59,473 nt of DNA. Origin: an uncultured Lachnospiraceae bacterium. Lineage in GTDB: Bacteria > Bacillota > Clostridia > Lachnospirales > Lachnospiraceae. The notes beneath the pieces are model-generated. The model did no database searches and had not been told where the DNA came from. It saw only the letters and a list, made by a program, of their open reading frames with translations. The stretch is taken from positions 1-59,473 of the forward strand of contig CANRBX010000011.1 of assembly GCA_947628955.1 (NCBI GenBank), written 5' to 3'. The translations under genes were made by a program, and so were the position numbers. Positions 16,430-23,823 of this stretch are shown here, in pieces. Every line of letters starts with the position of its first letter. Positions within the stretch are counted from its first letter, which is position 1.

Positions 16430-16810
16430 TTACAGTGCGATACTTCCGGTCACATCGCCGTTGATCACGTAGTATACCGCGTTCTCTTCCGGCTTGAGAT
16501 ACAGATCGATGGAAGCGAGATCGCCGGCCTTGCGCTTCAGCTGTTTGGTCCAGATGTCTTTGACCTGTTTGACAAGGTCGTCCTTGTTGATCTCCTTTCC
16601 GAGATACTGAAGGTAAACCTGCTCCTTCACTGCCTTTTTCGCAGCAGCGGTCTTCTTTGCCGGAGCGGCCTTCTTCTCAGCCGTCTTTTTCTCAACTGCC
16701 TTTTTAACTGTCTTCGAAGCGGCCTCAGCTGCCTTTTTAACTGTCTTCACAGCGGCCTCCGCTGCCTCCACAGGTTTTTCTACTGCAACATCTTTTACTG
16801 CTTTTTTCAT
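16430..16810 (-). CDS. Lys/Ala-rich protein with histone H1-like N-terminus (DUF6465-like)
   Basis: 126 residues in two parts. Residues 1-60 are almost entirely K, A, E, T and V in short repeats (KKAVEKKTAEKKAAPAKK), resembling bacterial histone H1-like tails. Residues 62-126 form a compact domain (EQVYLQYLGKEINKDDLVKQ, then an alpha/beta end VYYVINGDVTGSIAL). It matches small proteins common in Lachnospiraceae that I know under a DUF6465-type name; no function is known to me. The tail suggests binding to nucleic acid or to the acidic envelope. GAGGAGG precedes the ATG on the minus strand. Confidence 0.75.
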   Translation of the reverse strand: MKKAVKDVAVEKPVEAAEAAVKTVKKAAEAASKTVKKAVEKKTAEKKAAPAKKTAAAKKAVKEQVYLQYLGKEINKDDLVKQVKDIWTKQLKRKAGDLASIDLYLKPEENAVYYVINGDVTGSIAL

Positions 16811-17000
16811 TTCCGAAAGTCCTCCTCAATATGAAAACATATGATGATCTGTGTAAAATTCGAGCAAAGCACAGATTACTATTCTGTCTTTTGCATCATA
16901 TCCCATAACCATGTAGAATGCAAGCTGAAAACATACAAAATTCAGGCGCCACTTCGAAGAATAATTGGTGAATTGACGAAAAAACAGCCATTTCTTCTGT

Positions 17001-18455
17001 CTATGAGGGCTCCATTGTGACCTGAAGCCCCAGCTTGCGCAGTGTGCCGAGATCCACCTTGGAGAGGCGCGAAGAGCAGTGGAGCTGGCAGCCGCGCAGC
17101 TTTCCGAGCGCGTCGAGGGCCCTCTGTGCGTCCGGACTTTCGGAGGCGCTGATAGAGAGTGCGATCAGGGTCTCATCCGTGTGAAGGCGCGGATTCCGGC
17201 TGCCGAGGTACTGCGTTTTCAGCGTCTGGATCGGCTCGAGCGCCCTGCGTGAGATCAGCGGGGTCGCGTGATCGATCCCGGCAATGACCTTGAGCGTGTT
17301 CAGGAGCACTGCGGAGCAGGGGCCGAGAAGCTGCGAGGTCTTGCCGGTGACGATCTGGCCGTCGGACAGCTCGATCGCGGCGCAGGGCACCCCGCGGAGT
17401 TCGGCCCGCTCGTTGGCGGCCGCGGCACAGCGGCGGTATTTCCAGTCGATCCCGAGCTGCTGGAGCAGGAACGCGATCTTGGCCAGCTCGTCCTGCTCTG
17501 CCTCCATATCGGCATGGCGGATCATGGATTCGTAGTAGCGCCGGATGATCTCCTGACGGGAGGCCTCACAGCACGCCTCGTCGTCGACAATACAGTAACC
17601 GGCCATGTTGACGCCCATGTCGGTCGGGGACTTGTAGGGGCTTGCGCCGTAAATGCGCTCGAACATCGCGTAGAGCACCGGGAAGATCTCGATGTCCCGG
17701 TTGTAATTTACCGTGGAGACCCCGTAGGCGCTCAGGTGGAACGGATCGATCATATTGACGTCCTTCAGATCCGCCGTGGCTGCCTCGTACGCCAGGTTGA
17801 CCGGATGCGTGAGCGGAAGGTTCCAGACCGGGAAGGTCTCAAATTTGGCGTATCCGGCACGGATTCCGCGCTTGTGCTCGTGGTAGAGCTGGGAGAGGCA
17901 GGTGGCCATCTTTCCGCTTCCGGGTCCGGGGGCCGTCACCACGACCAGGGGACGCGTCGTGCGGACATAATCGTTGCGGCCGTAGCCGTTGTCACTGACG
18001 ATCAGCGCCACGTTTTTCGGATATCCTTCAATAATATAGTGGCAGTATACCGGGATGCCCTGTTTTTCGAGCCTCGAGCGGAAGGCGTCCGCAAGCGTCT
18101 GCCCGCTGTAATGTGTCAGGACGACGCTCCCGACGTACAGGCCGTGGCTGCGGTAGATCTCGATCAGACGCAGGACGTCGAGATCGTAGGTGATGCCGAG
18201 GTCAGCCCGGACCTTGTTTTTCTCAATATCTTCTGCATTGATGACGATCAGGATTTCCGCCTGGGAAGAAAGCTGGAGCAGCATCTGGAGCTTGCTTGAG
18301 GGCTCAAAGCCCGGAAGGACACGCGAAGCGTGGTAATCGTCAAACAGCTTGCCGCCGAATTCAAGATAGAGCTTGTTGTCAAACATGGCGATGCGTTCCC
18401 GGATTTTCTCCGACTGCATGCTGAGGTATTTCTGGTTGTCAAATCCTGTTCTCAT
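17001..18455 (-). CDS. DUF1846 (UPF0371) family protein
   Basis: 484 residues, close to the normal family length. The start (MRTGFDNQKYLSMQSEKIRERI) and the glycine-rich loop TAPGPGSGKMATCLSQLYHE identify the DUF1846 family, of which crystal structures exist but whose reaction is unresolved. The loop resembles a phosphate-binding loop, so a nucleotide- or phospho-ligand is plausible. No membrane segment. CAGGAG lies before the ATG on the minus strand. It appears to be a single-gene transcript; a TATACT box lies about 60 bp upstream, but I could not fit a convincing -35. Confidence 0.9.
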   Translation of the reverse strand: MRTGFDNQKYLSMQSEKIRERIAMFDNKLYLEFGGKLFDDYHASRVLPGFEPSSKLQMLLQLSSQAEILIVINAEDIEKNKVRADLGITYDLDVLRLIEIYRSHGLYVGSVVLTHYSGQTLADAFRSRLEKQGIPVYCHYIIEGYPKNVALIVSDNGYGRNDYVRTTRPLVVVTAPGPGSGKMATCLSQLYHEHKRGIRAGYAKFETFPVWNLPLTHPVNLAYEAATADLKDVNMIDPFHLSAYGVSTVNYNRDIEIFPVLYAMFERIYGASPYKSPTDMGVNMAGYCIVDDEACCEASRQEIIRRYYESMIRHADMEAEQDELAKIAFLLQQLGIDWKYRRCAAAANERAELRGVPCAAIELSDGQIVTGKTSQLLGPCSAVLLNTLKVIAGIDHATPLISRRALEPIQTLKTQYLGSRNPRLHTDETLIALSISASESPDAQRALDALGKLRGCQLHCSSRLSKVDLGTLRKLGLQVTMEPS

Positions 18456-18569
18456 AATGATTCTCCTGATTTGTGCGAAGTATGTACAGTGTTATCCTGC
18501 AATGTGTTCAGTATACGACATTTTTCCCCGTATGGCTATTGGTTTTTGCAAAAAAAGGGAGTAAAATGT

Positions 18570-18621
18570 GGAACATTAAAAATTGTTCCATATTGACAGA
18601 CCCCCACGAAATACTTATAAT
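18570..18621 (+). promoter_or_regulatory. Perfect consensus promoter with adjacent palindromic operator
   Basis: TTGACA (18593-18598), a 17-bp spacer and TATAAT (18616-18621) form an exact sigma-A consensus. Just upstream, TGGAACA (18569-18575) and TGTTCCA (18584-18590) form an inverted repeat around an A/T centre, in the right place for a regulator. Transcription would start near 18628, eight bases before the first stem of the structured element. Confidence 0.8.
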
Positions 18622-18627
18622 GTTCGC

Positions 18628-18777
18628 GAAAGCAATGAGCCGTGCAGAGGGAGCGGATGACAAAATGACTGCTTGCAGTTCATTTTGTCAGACGGTGCCT
18701 CTATAGGGCGAAAGCCCGTGACCGAGGAAAACCGAAGGTTTTGCGAGGTCGGCACGGCTCAGTAGCGTAAAAGCGAA
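18628..18777 (+). ncRNA. Candidate structured RNA (multi-branch fold) upstream of rsmD
   Basis: The outer stem P1 is a perfect 10 bp: TGAGCCGTGC (18636-18645) with GCACGGCTCA (18752-18761). Inside it come AGAGG/CCTCT (18646-18650, 18698-18702), closing a long hairpin GACAAAATGA/TCATTTTGTC (18659-18668, 18680-18689). Then come GGGC-GAAA-GCCC (18706-18717), which has a GNRA tetraloop, and a stem GACC/GGTC enclosing AAAACC-GAA-GGTTTT (18728-18742). The pairings are seen in sequence; the RNA being real and functional is inference. I do not recognise an Rfam family. It could be a free sRNA, a cis-acting leader of rsmD, or a repeat element with its own promoter. Confidence 0.6.
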
Positions 18778-18884
18778 TGCAGCAGACGGATTTGTGAGCC
18801 GGAGGCTATATAGGGCGAAAGCCCGTGACCGAGGAAAACCGAAGGTTTTGCGAGGTCGGCACGGCTCAAGAGTGTAGAAGCGAA
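18702..18884 (+). repeat. Duplicated 76-nt structural module (two copies, 107 bp apart)
   Basis: Copy 1 is 18702-18777 and copy 2 is 18809-18884. The first 60 nt are identical, running from TATAGGGCGAAAGCCC to GCACGGCTCA; the last 16 nt differ slightly. Copy 2 has a shorter closing stem (TGAGCC at 18795-18800 with GGCTCA at 18863-18868) and lacks the long hairpin. A third fragment (ACCGAGGAAAACCGGAGG, 18893-18910) precedes rsmD. Confidence 0.9.
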
Positions 18885-18920
18885 CACCCGATACCGAGGA
18901 AAACCGGAGGTTTTAATATA

Positions 18921-19490
18921 ATGAGAGTAATTGCCGGAAAGGCCCGGAGGCTTCCGCTCAAAACGGTGCCGGGAATGGATACGAGGCCGACGACAGACCG
19001 GATCAAGGAGACGCTGTTCAATATCCTGCAGAATGACCTGTACGGGATCCGCTTCCTGGATCTGTTCAGCGGGAGCGGCGGGATTGGCATTGAGGCGCTC
19101 AGCCGCGGGGCGGCGCACGCCTGCTTTGTAGAGCAGATGAAGGCCGCGGCGGACTGCATCCGCGCAAACCTTGCCTTCACGCACCTGGACGCGCAGGCGG
19201 AGGTTCTGCAGTGCGATGTGCTTGCCGCGCTCTCGAGGCTGGAGGGCCAGGCCCCGTTCCAGATCATCTTCATGGATCCGCCGTACGGCAGGGGACTGGA
19301 GCGCATGGTGCTGACTGCGCTTTCCGGGCGAAATTCCTCCCTTATAGATGAAGATACGCTGCTCATTGCGGAGGCGGACCGCGCGGAGGATTTCTCCTAT
19401 GTGGAAGAGCTTGGCTATGAGATCGTGCGCGAAAAAGAATATAAGACCAATAAACATGTTTTTCTGAGAAGAACGAAGGAGAAATCATGA
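18921..19490 (+). CDS. rsmD: 16S rRNA (guanine966-N2)-methyltransferase RsmD
   Basis: The 189-residue Rossmann-fold SAM enzyme methylates G966 of 16S rRNA in assembling 30S subunits. Visible are [10 protein letters not shown] at the start, [15 protein letters not shown], motif [21 protein letters not shown] and catalytic motif [10 protein letters not shown]. The ATG at 18921 has GGAGG 10 bases upstream; that Shine-Dalgarno lies within the third, truncated copy of the upstream repeat, where a GAAGG has become GGAGG. A longer in-frame start would read through the repeats and is rejected. It overlaps coaD by 4 bp (ATGA), as in many Firmicutes. Confidence 0.95.
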   Translation: MRVIAGKARRLPLKTVPGMDTRPTTDRIKETLFNILQNDLYGIRFLDLFSGSGGIGIEALSRGAAHACFVEQMKAAADCIRANLAFTHLDAQAEVLQCDVLAALSRLEGQAPFQIIFMDPPYGRGLERMVLTALSGRNSSLIDEDTLLIAEADRAEDFSYVEELGYEIVREKEYKTNKHVFLRRTKEKS

Positions 19491-19987
19491 AGCGGGCAGT
19501 TTATCCGGGCAGTTTTGATCCTGTGACGAAGGGACATCTTGACATTATAGAGCGCGCAGCGGCGCTTGTGGACGAGCTAATTGTCGGAGTTTTGAATAAT
19601 AATGCAAAAATACCGTTGTTTTCTGTCGAAGAACGTGTTAATATGTTAAATAAGGCGACTGGGCATATTCCTAATGTCCGCGTGGAAGCCTTCTCCGGCC
19701 TGTCTGTTGATTTTGTGCGCAGATGCGGGGCGGGTTTTATCGTACGGGGACTGAGGGCGGTTACGGATTTTGAATATGAGCTGCAGATGGCGCAGACGAA
19801 CCGCAGCATTGACTGCGGGATTGACACGCTGTTCTTTACAACGGCGCTTGAGTATGCATATATCAGTTCCACCATCGTGAAAGAGGTGGCCAGTTACGGA
19901 GGCGATATCTCCGGGTTTGTCCCGGAGGCGGTGAAGGATCAGATTTACTGCAGGATATCGGAGACGCAGAGGGAAAAGTGTAAATAA
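19487..19987 (+). CDS. coaD: Pantetheine-phosphate adenylyltransferase
   Basis: 166 residues, the normal length. CoaD transfers AMP to 4'-phosphopantetheine, the fourth step of CoA synthesis. The nucleotidyltransferase motif is [14 protein letters not shown], with the (T/H)xGH signature, and the second motif [14 protein letters not shown] binds ATP phosphates. It is cotranscribed with rsmD (4-bp overlap). It is noticeably more AT-rich around 19570-19680 than its neighbours, but the coding frame is intact throughout. Confidence 0.97.
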   Translation: MKRAVYPGSFDPVTKGHLDIIERAAALVDELIVGVLNNNAKIPLFSVEERVNMLNKATGHIPNVRVEAFSGLSVDFVRRCGAGFIVRGLRAVTDFEYELQMAQTNRSIDCGIDTLFFTTALEYAYISSTIVKEVASYGGDISGFVPEAVKDQIYCRISETQREKCK

Positions 19988-20007
19988 GGAGTAAGGAGAG
20001 AAAAGCT

Positions 20008-20607
20008 ATGAGCAGCAGAATTGAGCAGATCATTGAAGAGATTGAAGAGTTTGTTGACAGTTGTAAATTTCAGCCTCTTTCATCCACGAAGATTGTCGTG
20101 AACAAGGAAGAGCTGGAGGAGCTTCTGCGTGAACTGCGGATGAAGACGCCGGACGAGATCAAGCGCTATCAGAAGATCATCAGCAACAAGGACGCGATCC
20201 TCGAGGATGCCCAGACCAAGGCGGACAGCATCATCGCGGAGGCGCAGGCACAGGCACAGAAGATCGTGAGCGAGAGCGAGGTCATGCAGGTCGCGCTGCA
20301 GCAGTCGAACCAGCTGATCGAGCAGACGAATGCCCAGGCCCAGGAGATCATGGACAGGGCGACAGAGGATTCCAACAATATCCGCATGAGCGCGATCCGT
20401 TACACGGACGAGATGCTTGACAATCTCGAGAAGATCATGAGTCATGCGATCGAGTCAGCCGGCTCCAAGTACAATAATTTCATCAATTCTATCCAGTCCT
20501 GCTATGATATTGTGAGCAGGAACCGCATGGAGCTTTCCCCGCAGACACCGCCGTCAGCCTACGCAACGGCGCCGTCAGAGCCAGAAGGGACGGGAGAAGA
20601 GAACTGA
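20008..20607 (+). CDS. Coiled-coil protein, ATP synthase b-subunit/DivIVA-like
   Basis: 199 residues, soluble. Residues 1-55 form a conserved-looking head (MSSRIEQIIEEIEEFVDSCK, then STKIVVNKEELEELLREL), and residues 55-165 a nearly continuous coiled coil rich in A, Q, E and I (ADSIIAEAQAQAQKIVSESE). The Pro/Ser-rich end is variable. It resembles the coiled-coil proteins found after coaD in Lachnospiraceae and, loosely, DivIVA. A scaffold role in division or sporulation is a guess. AAGGAGAG lies ahead of the ATG. Its last 33 bp overlap, tail to tail, the ylbJ-like gene on the other strand. Confidence 0.8.
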   Translation: MSSRIEQIIEEIEEFVDSCKFQPLSSTKIVVNKEELEELLRELRMKTPDEIKRYQKIISNKDAILEDAQTKADSIIAEAQAQAQKIVSESEVMQVALQQSNQLIEQTNAQAQEIMDRATEDSNNIRMSAIRYTDEMLDNLEKIMSHAIESAGSKYNNFINSIQSCYDIVSRNRMELSPQTPPSAYATAPSEPEGTGEEN

Positions 20608-21696
20608 AGCTGAAGAGATGAGTGCACAGAGCAGGGTAATTTTTACCCTGCTTTTTATATAATGAAAAAGAAGCGCGCGGTCCATCGCGGCGATCGATGC
20701 GGTCTGGGCGAGAGCGGAGAGCCCGCCGAAGGCTCCGAGTACGTTTACCAGCAGATAACGCACAGGAAGAGGAAGGGCAGAGCCGGCCAGAAGATGGACG
20801 CCGTTAGTCACTTCAATGCAGGAGAGGAGCGGGAGCGCAAGGGGATGCCCCGCCGGGATCAAGTGCGAGGCCGCACTGCACAGGATGGAAAACATGACGA
20901 TGTATGCCCCGAGGCGCACGGTATTCTCGACGGAGTCATAAATGCAGGAATCTATGGCAGAGAAAACTGTCTGCAGATCCAGGGGGCTGTTCTTGTCCGG
21001 CGCGGCGGCGCGGGCCGGGGCATTCTCCCGGACAGCGCCGGAAATCTCCTGAGGCGCAATTTTCTCGTGGACAGTCTTCTGGCGGATATTCTCCCGGACA
21101 GCGCCGGGAACCTCCTGAGGTGCAATTTTCTCGTGGACAGTCTTCTGGCAGGCAGCCTCCCGGCAGGCAGTTTTCTGGCGGATGGTTTCCCGGCGGGAGG
21201 TTCTGCGCAGACGGCGGGCGCTCAGGCATCCGTATATGAGCGCGGAGCCCAGGATGTTCAGCAGAAACAGGCCGCCCCAGGAGGGCTTCCGCATCTGGTC
21301 TGCCGCCATGAAGGACAGGATGAAGGACGGGCTGAGGTTGTTGACGAAGCCGTAGAGATGCCAGGCCTCTTCGCGGCTGATCTTGTTCTGGCTGAGCAGG
21401 TCGCGTGTGACCTTAGCCCCCATCGGGAACCCGCACAGGAACCCGCACAGAATGGCAAATGCGCCATAGGCGGAGCTTCCGAACAGGAAATGAAACGGCC
21501 GGGCAATGTATGGCAGAAGCCGGCCGGGAAGGTCGAAGCGCATGAGGATGCCGCAAAGCAGCATAAATGGAAAGAGAACCGGAAGGACCGAGCGGTACCA
21601 GAGAAGCAGTCCCTCCTTTGCCCCCAGTAGTGCTTCTGCCGGGAAGAGCAGAAGGTAGAGCAGCAGAGCAAGAAGAACCGCGGTCAGTTTTTTCAT
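20575..21696 (-). CDS. Sporulation integral membrane protein YlbJ/SpoVV
   Basis: 373 residues with about eight hydrophobic helices and a nucleoside-recognition/Gate-type fold (PVLFPFMLLCGIL, then LCGFLCGFPMGAKVTRDL, a family signature). In Bacillus, SpoVV (YlbJ) sits in the outer forespore membrane and is needed to move dipicolinic acid towards the spore. The large central cytoplasmic loop (about 165-235) is inflated by a 22-residue tandem repeat. GGAG precedes the ATG on the minus strand. The rsmD-coaD-ylbJ neighbourhood is conserved in Firmicutes, though here ylbJ is convergent. Its 3' end overlaps the preceding plus-strand gene by 33 bp. Confidence 0.88.
   Translation of the reverse strand: MKKLTAVLLALLLYLLLFPAEALLGAKEGLLLWYRSVLPVLFPFMLLCGILMRFDLPGRLLPYIARPFHFLFGSSAYGAFAILCGFLCGFPMGAKVTRDLLSQNKISREEAWHLYGFVNNLSPSFILSFMAADQMRKPSWGGLFLLNILGSALIYGCLSARRLRRTSRRETIRQKTACREAACQKTVHEKIAPQEVPGAVRENIRQKTVHEKIAPQEISGAVRENAPARAAAPDKNSPLDLQTVFSAIDSCIYDSVENTVRLGAYIVMFSILCSAASHLIPAGHPLALPLLSCIEVTNGVHLLAGSALPLPVRYLLVNVLGAFGGLSALAQTASIAAMDRALLFHYIKSRVKITLLCALISSASVLFSRPFWL
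20630..20656 (+). terminator. Terminator of the rsmD-coaD-coiled-coil transcript, lying inside ylbJ
   Basis: AGCAGGGTA (20630-20638) pairs with TACCCTGCT (20644-20652), followed by TTTTT. It is located within the opposite-strand coding region, so the two convergent transcripts must overlap. Confidence 0.8.
21022..21153 (-). repeat. In-frame 66-bp tandem repeat (two copies) in the ylbJ-like gene
   Basis: Copies at 21022-21087 and 21088-21153 encode IRQKTVHEKIAPQE(V/I)(P/S)GAVREN. They sit in the variable cytoplasmic loop between conserved membrane segments. Confidence 0.88.
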
Positions 21697-22019
21697 GGAA
21701 GACTCCTGGGCTGCAGTTACTGCATTTTATGTGATCCGGGGCCGGAATATACATGGAGAACAGGGGTCGGAGTATACCTGGAGAACCGGGATTGGAGTGT
21801 GCCAGGAGAGAGCTGCGGCCGGAATGCGGAATACCGCTGGCACAGCGCGCGGATGCATGCCCGGGAAAACACTGCTTCGGCTGCTTTGCAGCGGCGCACG
21901 CATGCATGCACGCAGGCCGGCGGTCTGCGCGCCCTGAAGGCTTCGTCCGCGGGCGGGCGCATGAAGCGTGCCGCAGAGAAATATACATATAGAGATTTCG
22001 CGTGATCTGGGAGGCCCGG
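21697..22019. other. Gene-free gap between ylbJ and the M23 peptidase gene, with a 25-bp triple repeat
   Basis: Divergent intergenic region of 323 bp. It holds three degenerate 25-bp tandem units at 21738-21762, 21763-21787 and 21788-21812 (GGGGTCGGAGTATACCTGG and relatives) and the alternating palindrome GCATGCATGC near 21903. Open frames here lack ribosome binding sites. I see no convincing promoter boxes, though one must serve each flanking gene. Confidence 0.6.
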
Positions 22020-22847
22020 ATGAGGAGAGGCGCTGTTTCCTATCTTGCATTTCTCTTGTTTCTGGCAGTTGTGTGTGCGAGATTTTCTGCCGTTCTGTAT
22101 CAGCAGGGGGTGGTCTGGCAGCTTTCCCGCGAAAGCCCGGAGGAGGACTCGTTCCGGGAACAGCAGTTTTCGCAGAGGCAGCTGGAGCGCCTGGCCGCGC
22201 TACATCAGCAGTCCGGCATGCCCTTTGGGGAGCTCCTGGCCGTCTGCATGTCGGGCGCCTCCGGGAGCGCGAAGCGCATGGAGGACTGGGAGGCCGCCGA
22301 CTATGTGAAGTGGAAGCGGCTGATGCTGGAGGGAAATCCGCAGGGGTTTCGCAGGGTCAGCGGACTCTACGGCGCCATCTGGAACGACATTCAGTGTTTT
22401 CCGGTGAAGGCGGACGGGGTGGTCTATGAGAACAGCTGGATGTTTGAGCGGAACTACGGAGGAAAACGGGGGCACGAGGGGACAGACCTGATGCCGCCGG
22501 AGAACCTGCCGGGCCACTACCAGGTGCTCAGCATGACAGACGGCGTCATAGAGAAGGCCGGCTGGCTGCCGCTCGGCGGATACCGCATCGGCATCCGCAG
22601 TCCGTCCGGGGGATATTTCTATTATGCGCACCTGGACAGCTTCAGCAGGGATTTCCAGATCGGCGAGAGCGTCTCTGCGGGAACGGTGATCGGGCTGATG
22701 GGGGATACCGGGTACGGCCCGGAGGGGACGCGCGGCCGCTTTGACGTGCATCTGCATCTGGGGATCTATATCCGGACGGAGAAGACGCCGGAGCTGTCCG
22801 TCAACCCGTACTGGGTGCTGCGCTACGCCCAGGGGCTGGGAGAATAG
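22020..22847 (+). CDS. M23 family metallopeptidase, membrane-anchored
   Basis: 275 residues: one N-terminal signal-anchor helix (YLAFLLFLAVVCARF), a spacer of about 110 residues, then a LytM/M23 domain with the zinc ligands HEGTD (HxxxD) and HLHLG (HxH) intact. Such enzymes cut peptidoglycan peptide cross-bridges, or act as sporulation-channel parts such as SpoIIQ-like proteins. Here the second His motif is intact, so activity is likely. ATG 22020 has GGGAGG 6 bases upstream; a GTG at 22002 is less likely. The neighbouring ylbJ makes a sporulation role possible but unproven. Confidence 0.88.
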   Translation: MRRGAVSYLAFLLFLAVVCARFSAVLYQQGVVWQLSRESPEEDSFREQQFSQRQLERLAALHQQSGMPFGELLAVCMSGASGSAKRMEDWEAADYVKWKRLMLEGNPQGFRRVSGLYGAIWNDIQCFPVKADGVVYENSWMFERNYGGKRGHEGTDLMPPENLPGHYQVLSMTDGVIEKAGWLPLGGYRIGIRSPSGGYFYYAHLDSFSRDFQIGESVSAGTVIGLMGDTGYGPEGTRGRFDVHLHLGIYIRTEKTPELSVNPYWVLRYAQGLGE

Positions 22848-22904
22848 AACGGTAAGAAAATGATTCAGGCGGGGCCAGGCGACAGGATTCGCCAAAAGGC
22901 TTCA

Positions 22905-22933
22905 TTGCATCTTTTTATCAGATATGTTAGAAT
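22905..22933 (+). promoter_or_regulatory. Candidate promoter of the RelQ-type gene
   Basis: TTGCAT (22905-22910), a 17-bp spacer and TAGAAT (22928-22933), 33 bp before the start codon. Confidence 0.6.
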
Positions 22934-22966
22934 ACTATGAGCAATACCACTGGAGGTTCGTGATTT

Positions 22967-23779
22967 ATGGAAATACAATTATGGCGTGAGATCCTGACTC
23001 CATATGATCTGGCGGTAAAAGAACTGATCGTAAAATTTGAGCATCTGATCTATGAGCACAGAAGCAGAGGACTGTACTGTCCGATCGAGCAGGTGAAGGG
23101 CCGCGTGAAGTCAGTGGCCAGCATCCTGGAGAAGGCACAGAAGAAGAACGTTCCGATAGACGAGATAGAAAACCGTTTTGTGGACATCGCGGGGGTGCGG
23201 ATCATCTGCCAGTTTGTGGAGGACATCCAGAAGGTGGTCGAGATCATCCGCAGGCGCACGGACATGGAGGTCATCAGGGAGCGCGATTACATAAATCACA
23301 TGAAGAGCAGCGGCTACCGCAGCTATCACATGATCGTCAATTATGAGGTGCAGACGCTGGAGGGGAGCCGCAGGATCAAGGTGGAAATCCAGATCCGGAC
23401 GCTCGCGATGAATTTCTGGTCGACGATCGAGCACTCGCTCCAGTACAAATATAAAAGGAATATCCCGGATCATATCCGTGAGAAGCTGATGAACGCCGCA
23501 AATGCGATCATCCAGCTGGACAATGAGATGTCGTCGGTGCGCAGCGAGATCATGGATGCGCAGATCTCGTTTCAGACGCATATCAAGCTGGTTTCCGATA
23601 TCCTCAATAACATCCAGAATCTTTACCGGATCGCGAACAAGCGCGAGGTTCTGAAGATACAGGATGAGTTCTACCGGATCTATGAGCTGGGCGACATCGA
23701 GCATCTGAAGCGCTTCAGCAGAGAGCTTGACAACATTGCGGAAGGATACCGCGCGCAGTCTGTCAGCGGGGACGTCTGA
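22967..23779 (+). CDS. Small alarmone synthetase (RelQ/YjbM-type GTP pyrophosphokinase)
   Basis: 270 residues, a single RelA/SpoT synthetase domain with no hydrolase or TGS domain. It makes (p)ppGpp from ATP and GTP/GDP. Motifs: R and K contacts in EQVKGRVKSVASILEK, the metal Asp in NRFVDIAGVRIIC, SSGYRSYHMIV, and the conserved EIQIRTLAMNFW with catalytic Glu. The C-terminal helix bundle is typical of RelQ tetramers. It has its own promoter. The region downstream has the rRNA methylase RsmF, suggesting a translation/stress context but not a necessary link. Confidence 0.93.
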   Translation: MEIQLWREILTPYDLAVKELIVKFEHLIYEHRSRGLYCPIEQVKGRVKSVASILEKAQKKNVPIDEIENRFVDIAGVRIICQFVEDIQKVVEIIRRRTDMEVIRERDYINHMKSSGYRSYHMIVNYEVQTLEGSRRIKVEIQIRTLAMNFWSTIEHSLQYKYKRNIPDHIREKLMNAANAIIQLDNEMSSVRSEIMDAQISFQTHIKLVSDILNNIQNLYRIANKREVLKIQDEFYRIYELGDIEHLKRFSRELDNIAEGYRAQSVSGDV

Positions 23780-23823
23780 ACGGCTGCGCCGGGCAGGGCA
23801 GAGAAGGAGAGACGGGGCACATT

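Noticed and set aside
21413..22050. Several open frames on both strands in the gap after ylbJ
   Set aside because: They overlap one another, are rich in Cys, His, Arg and Pro, lack ribosome sites and run through a small tandem repeat.
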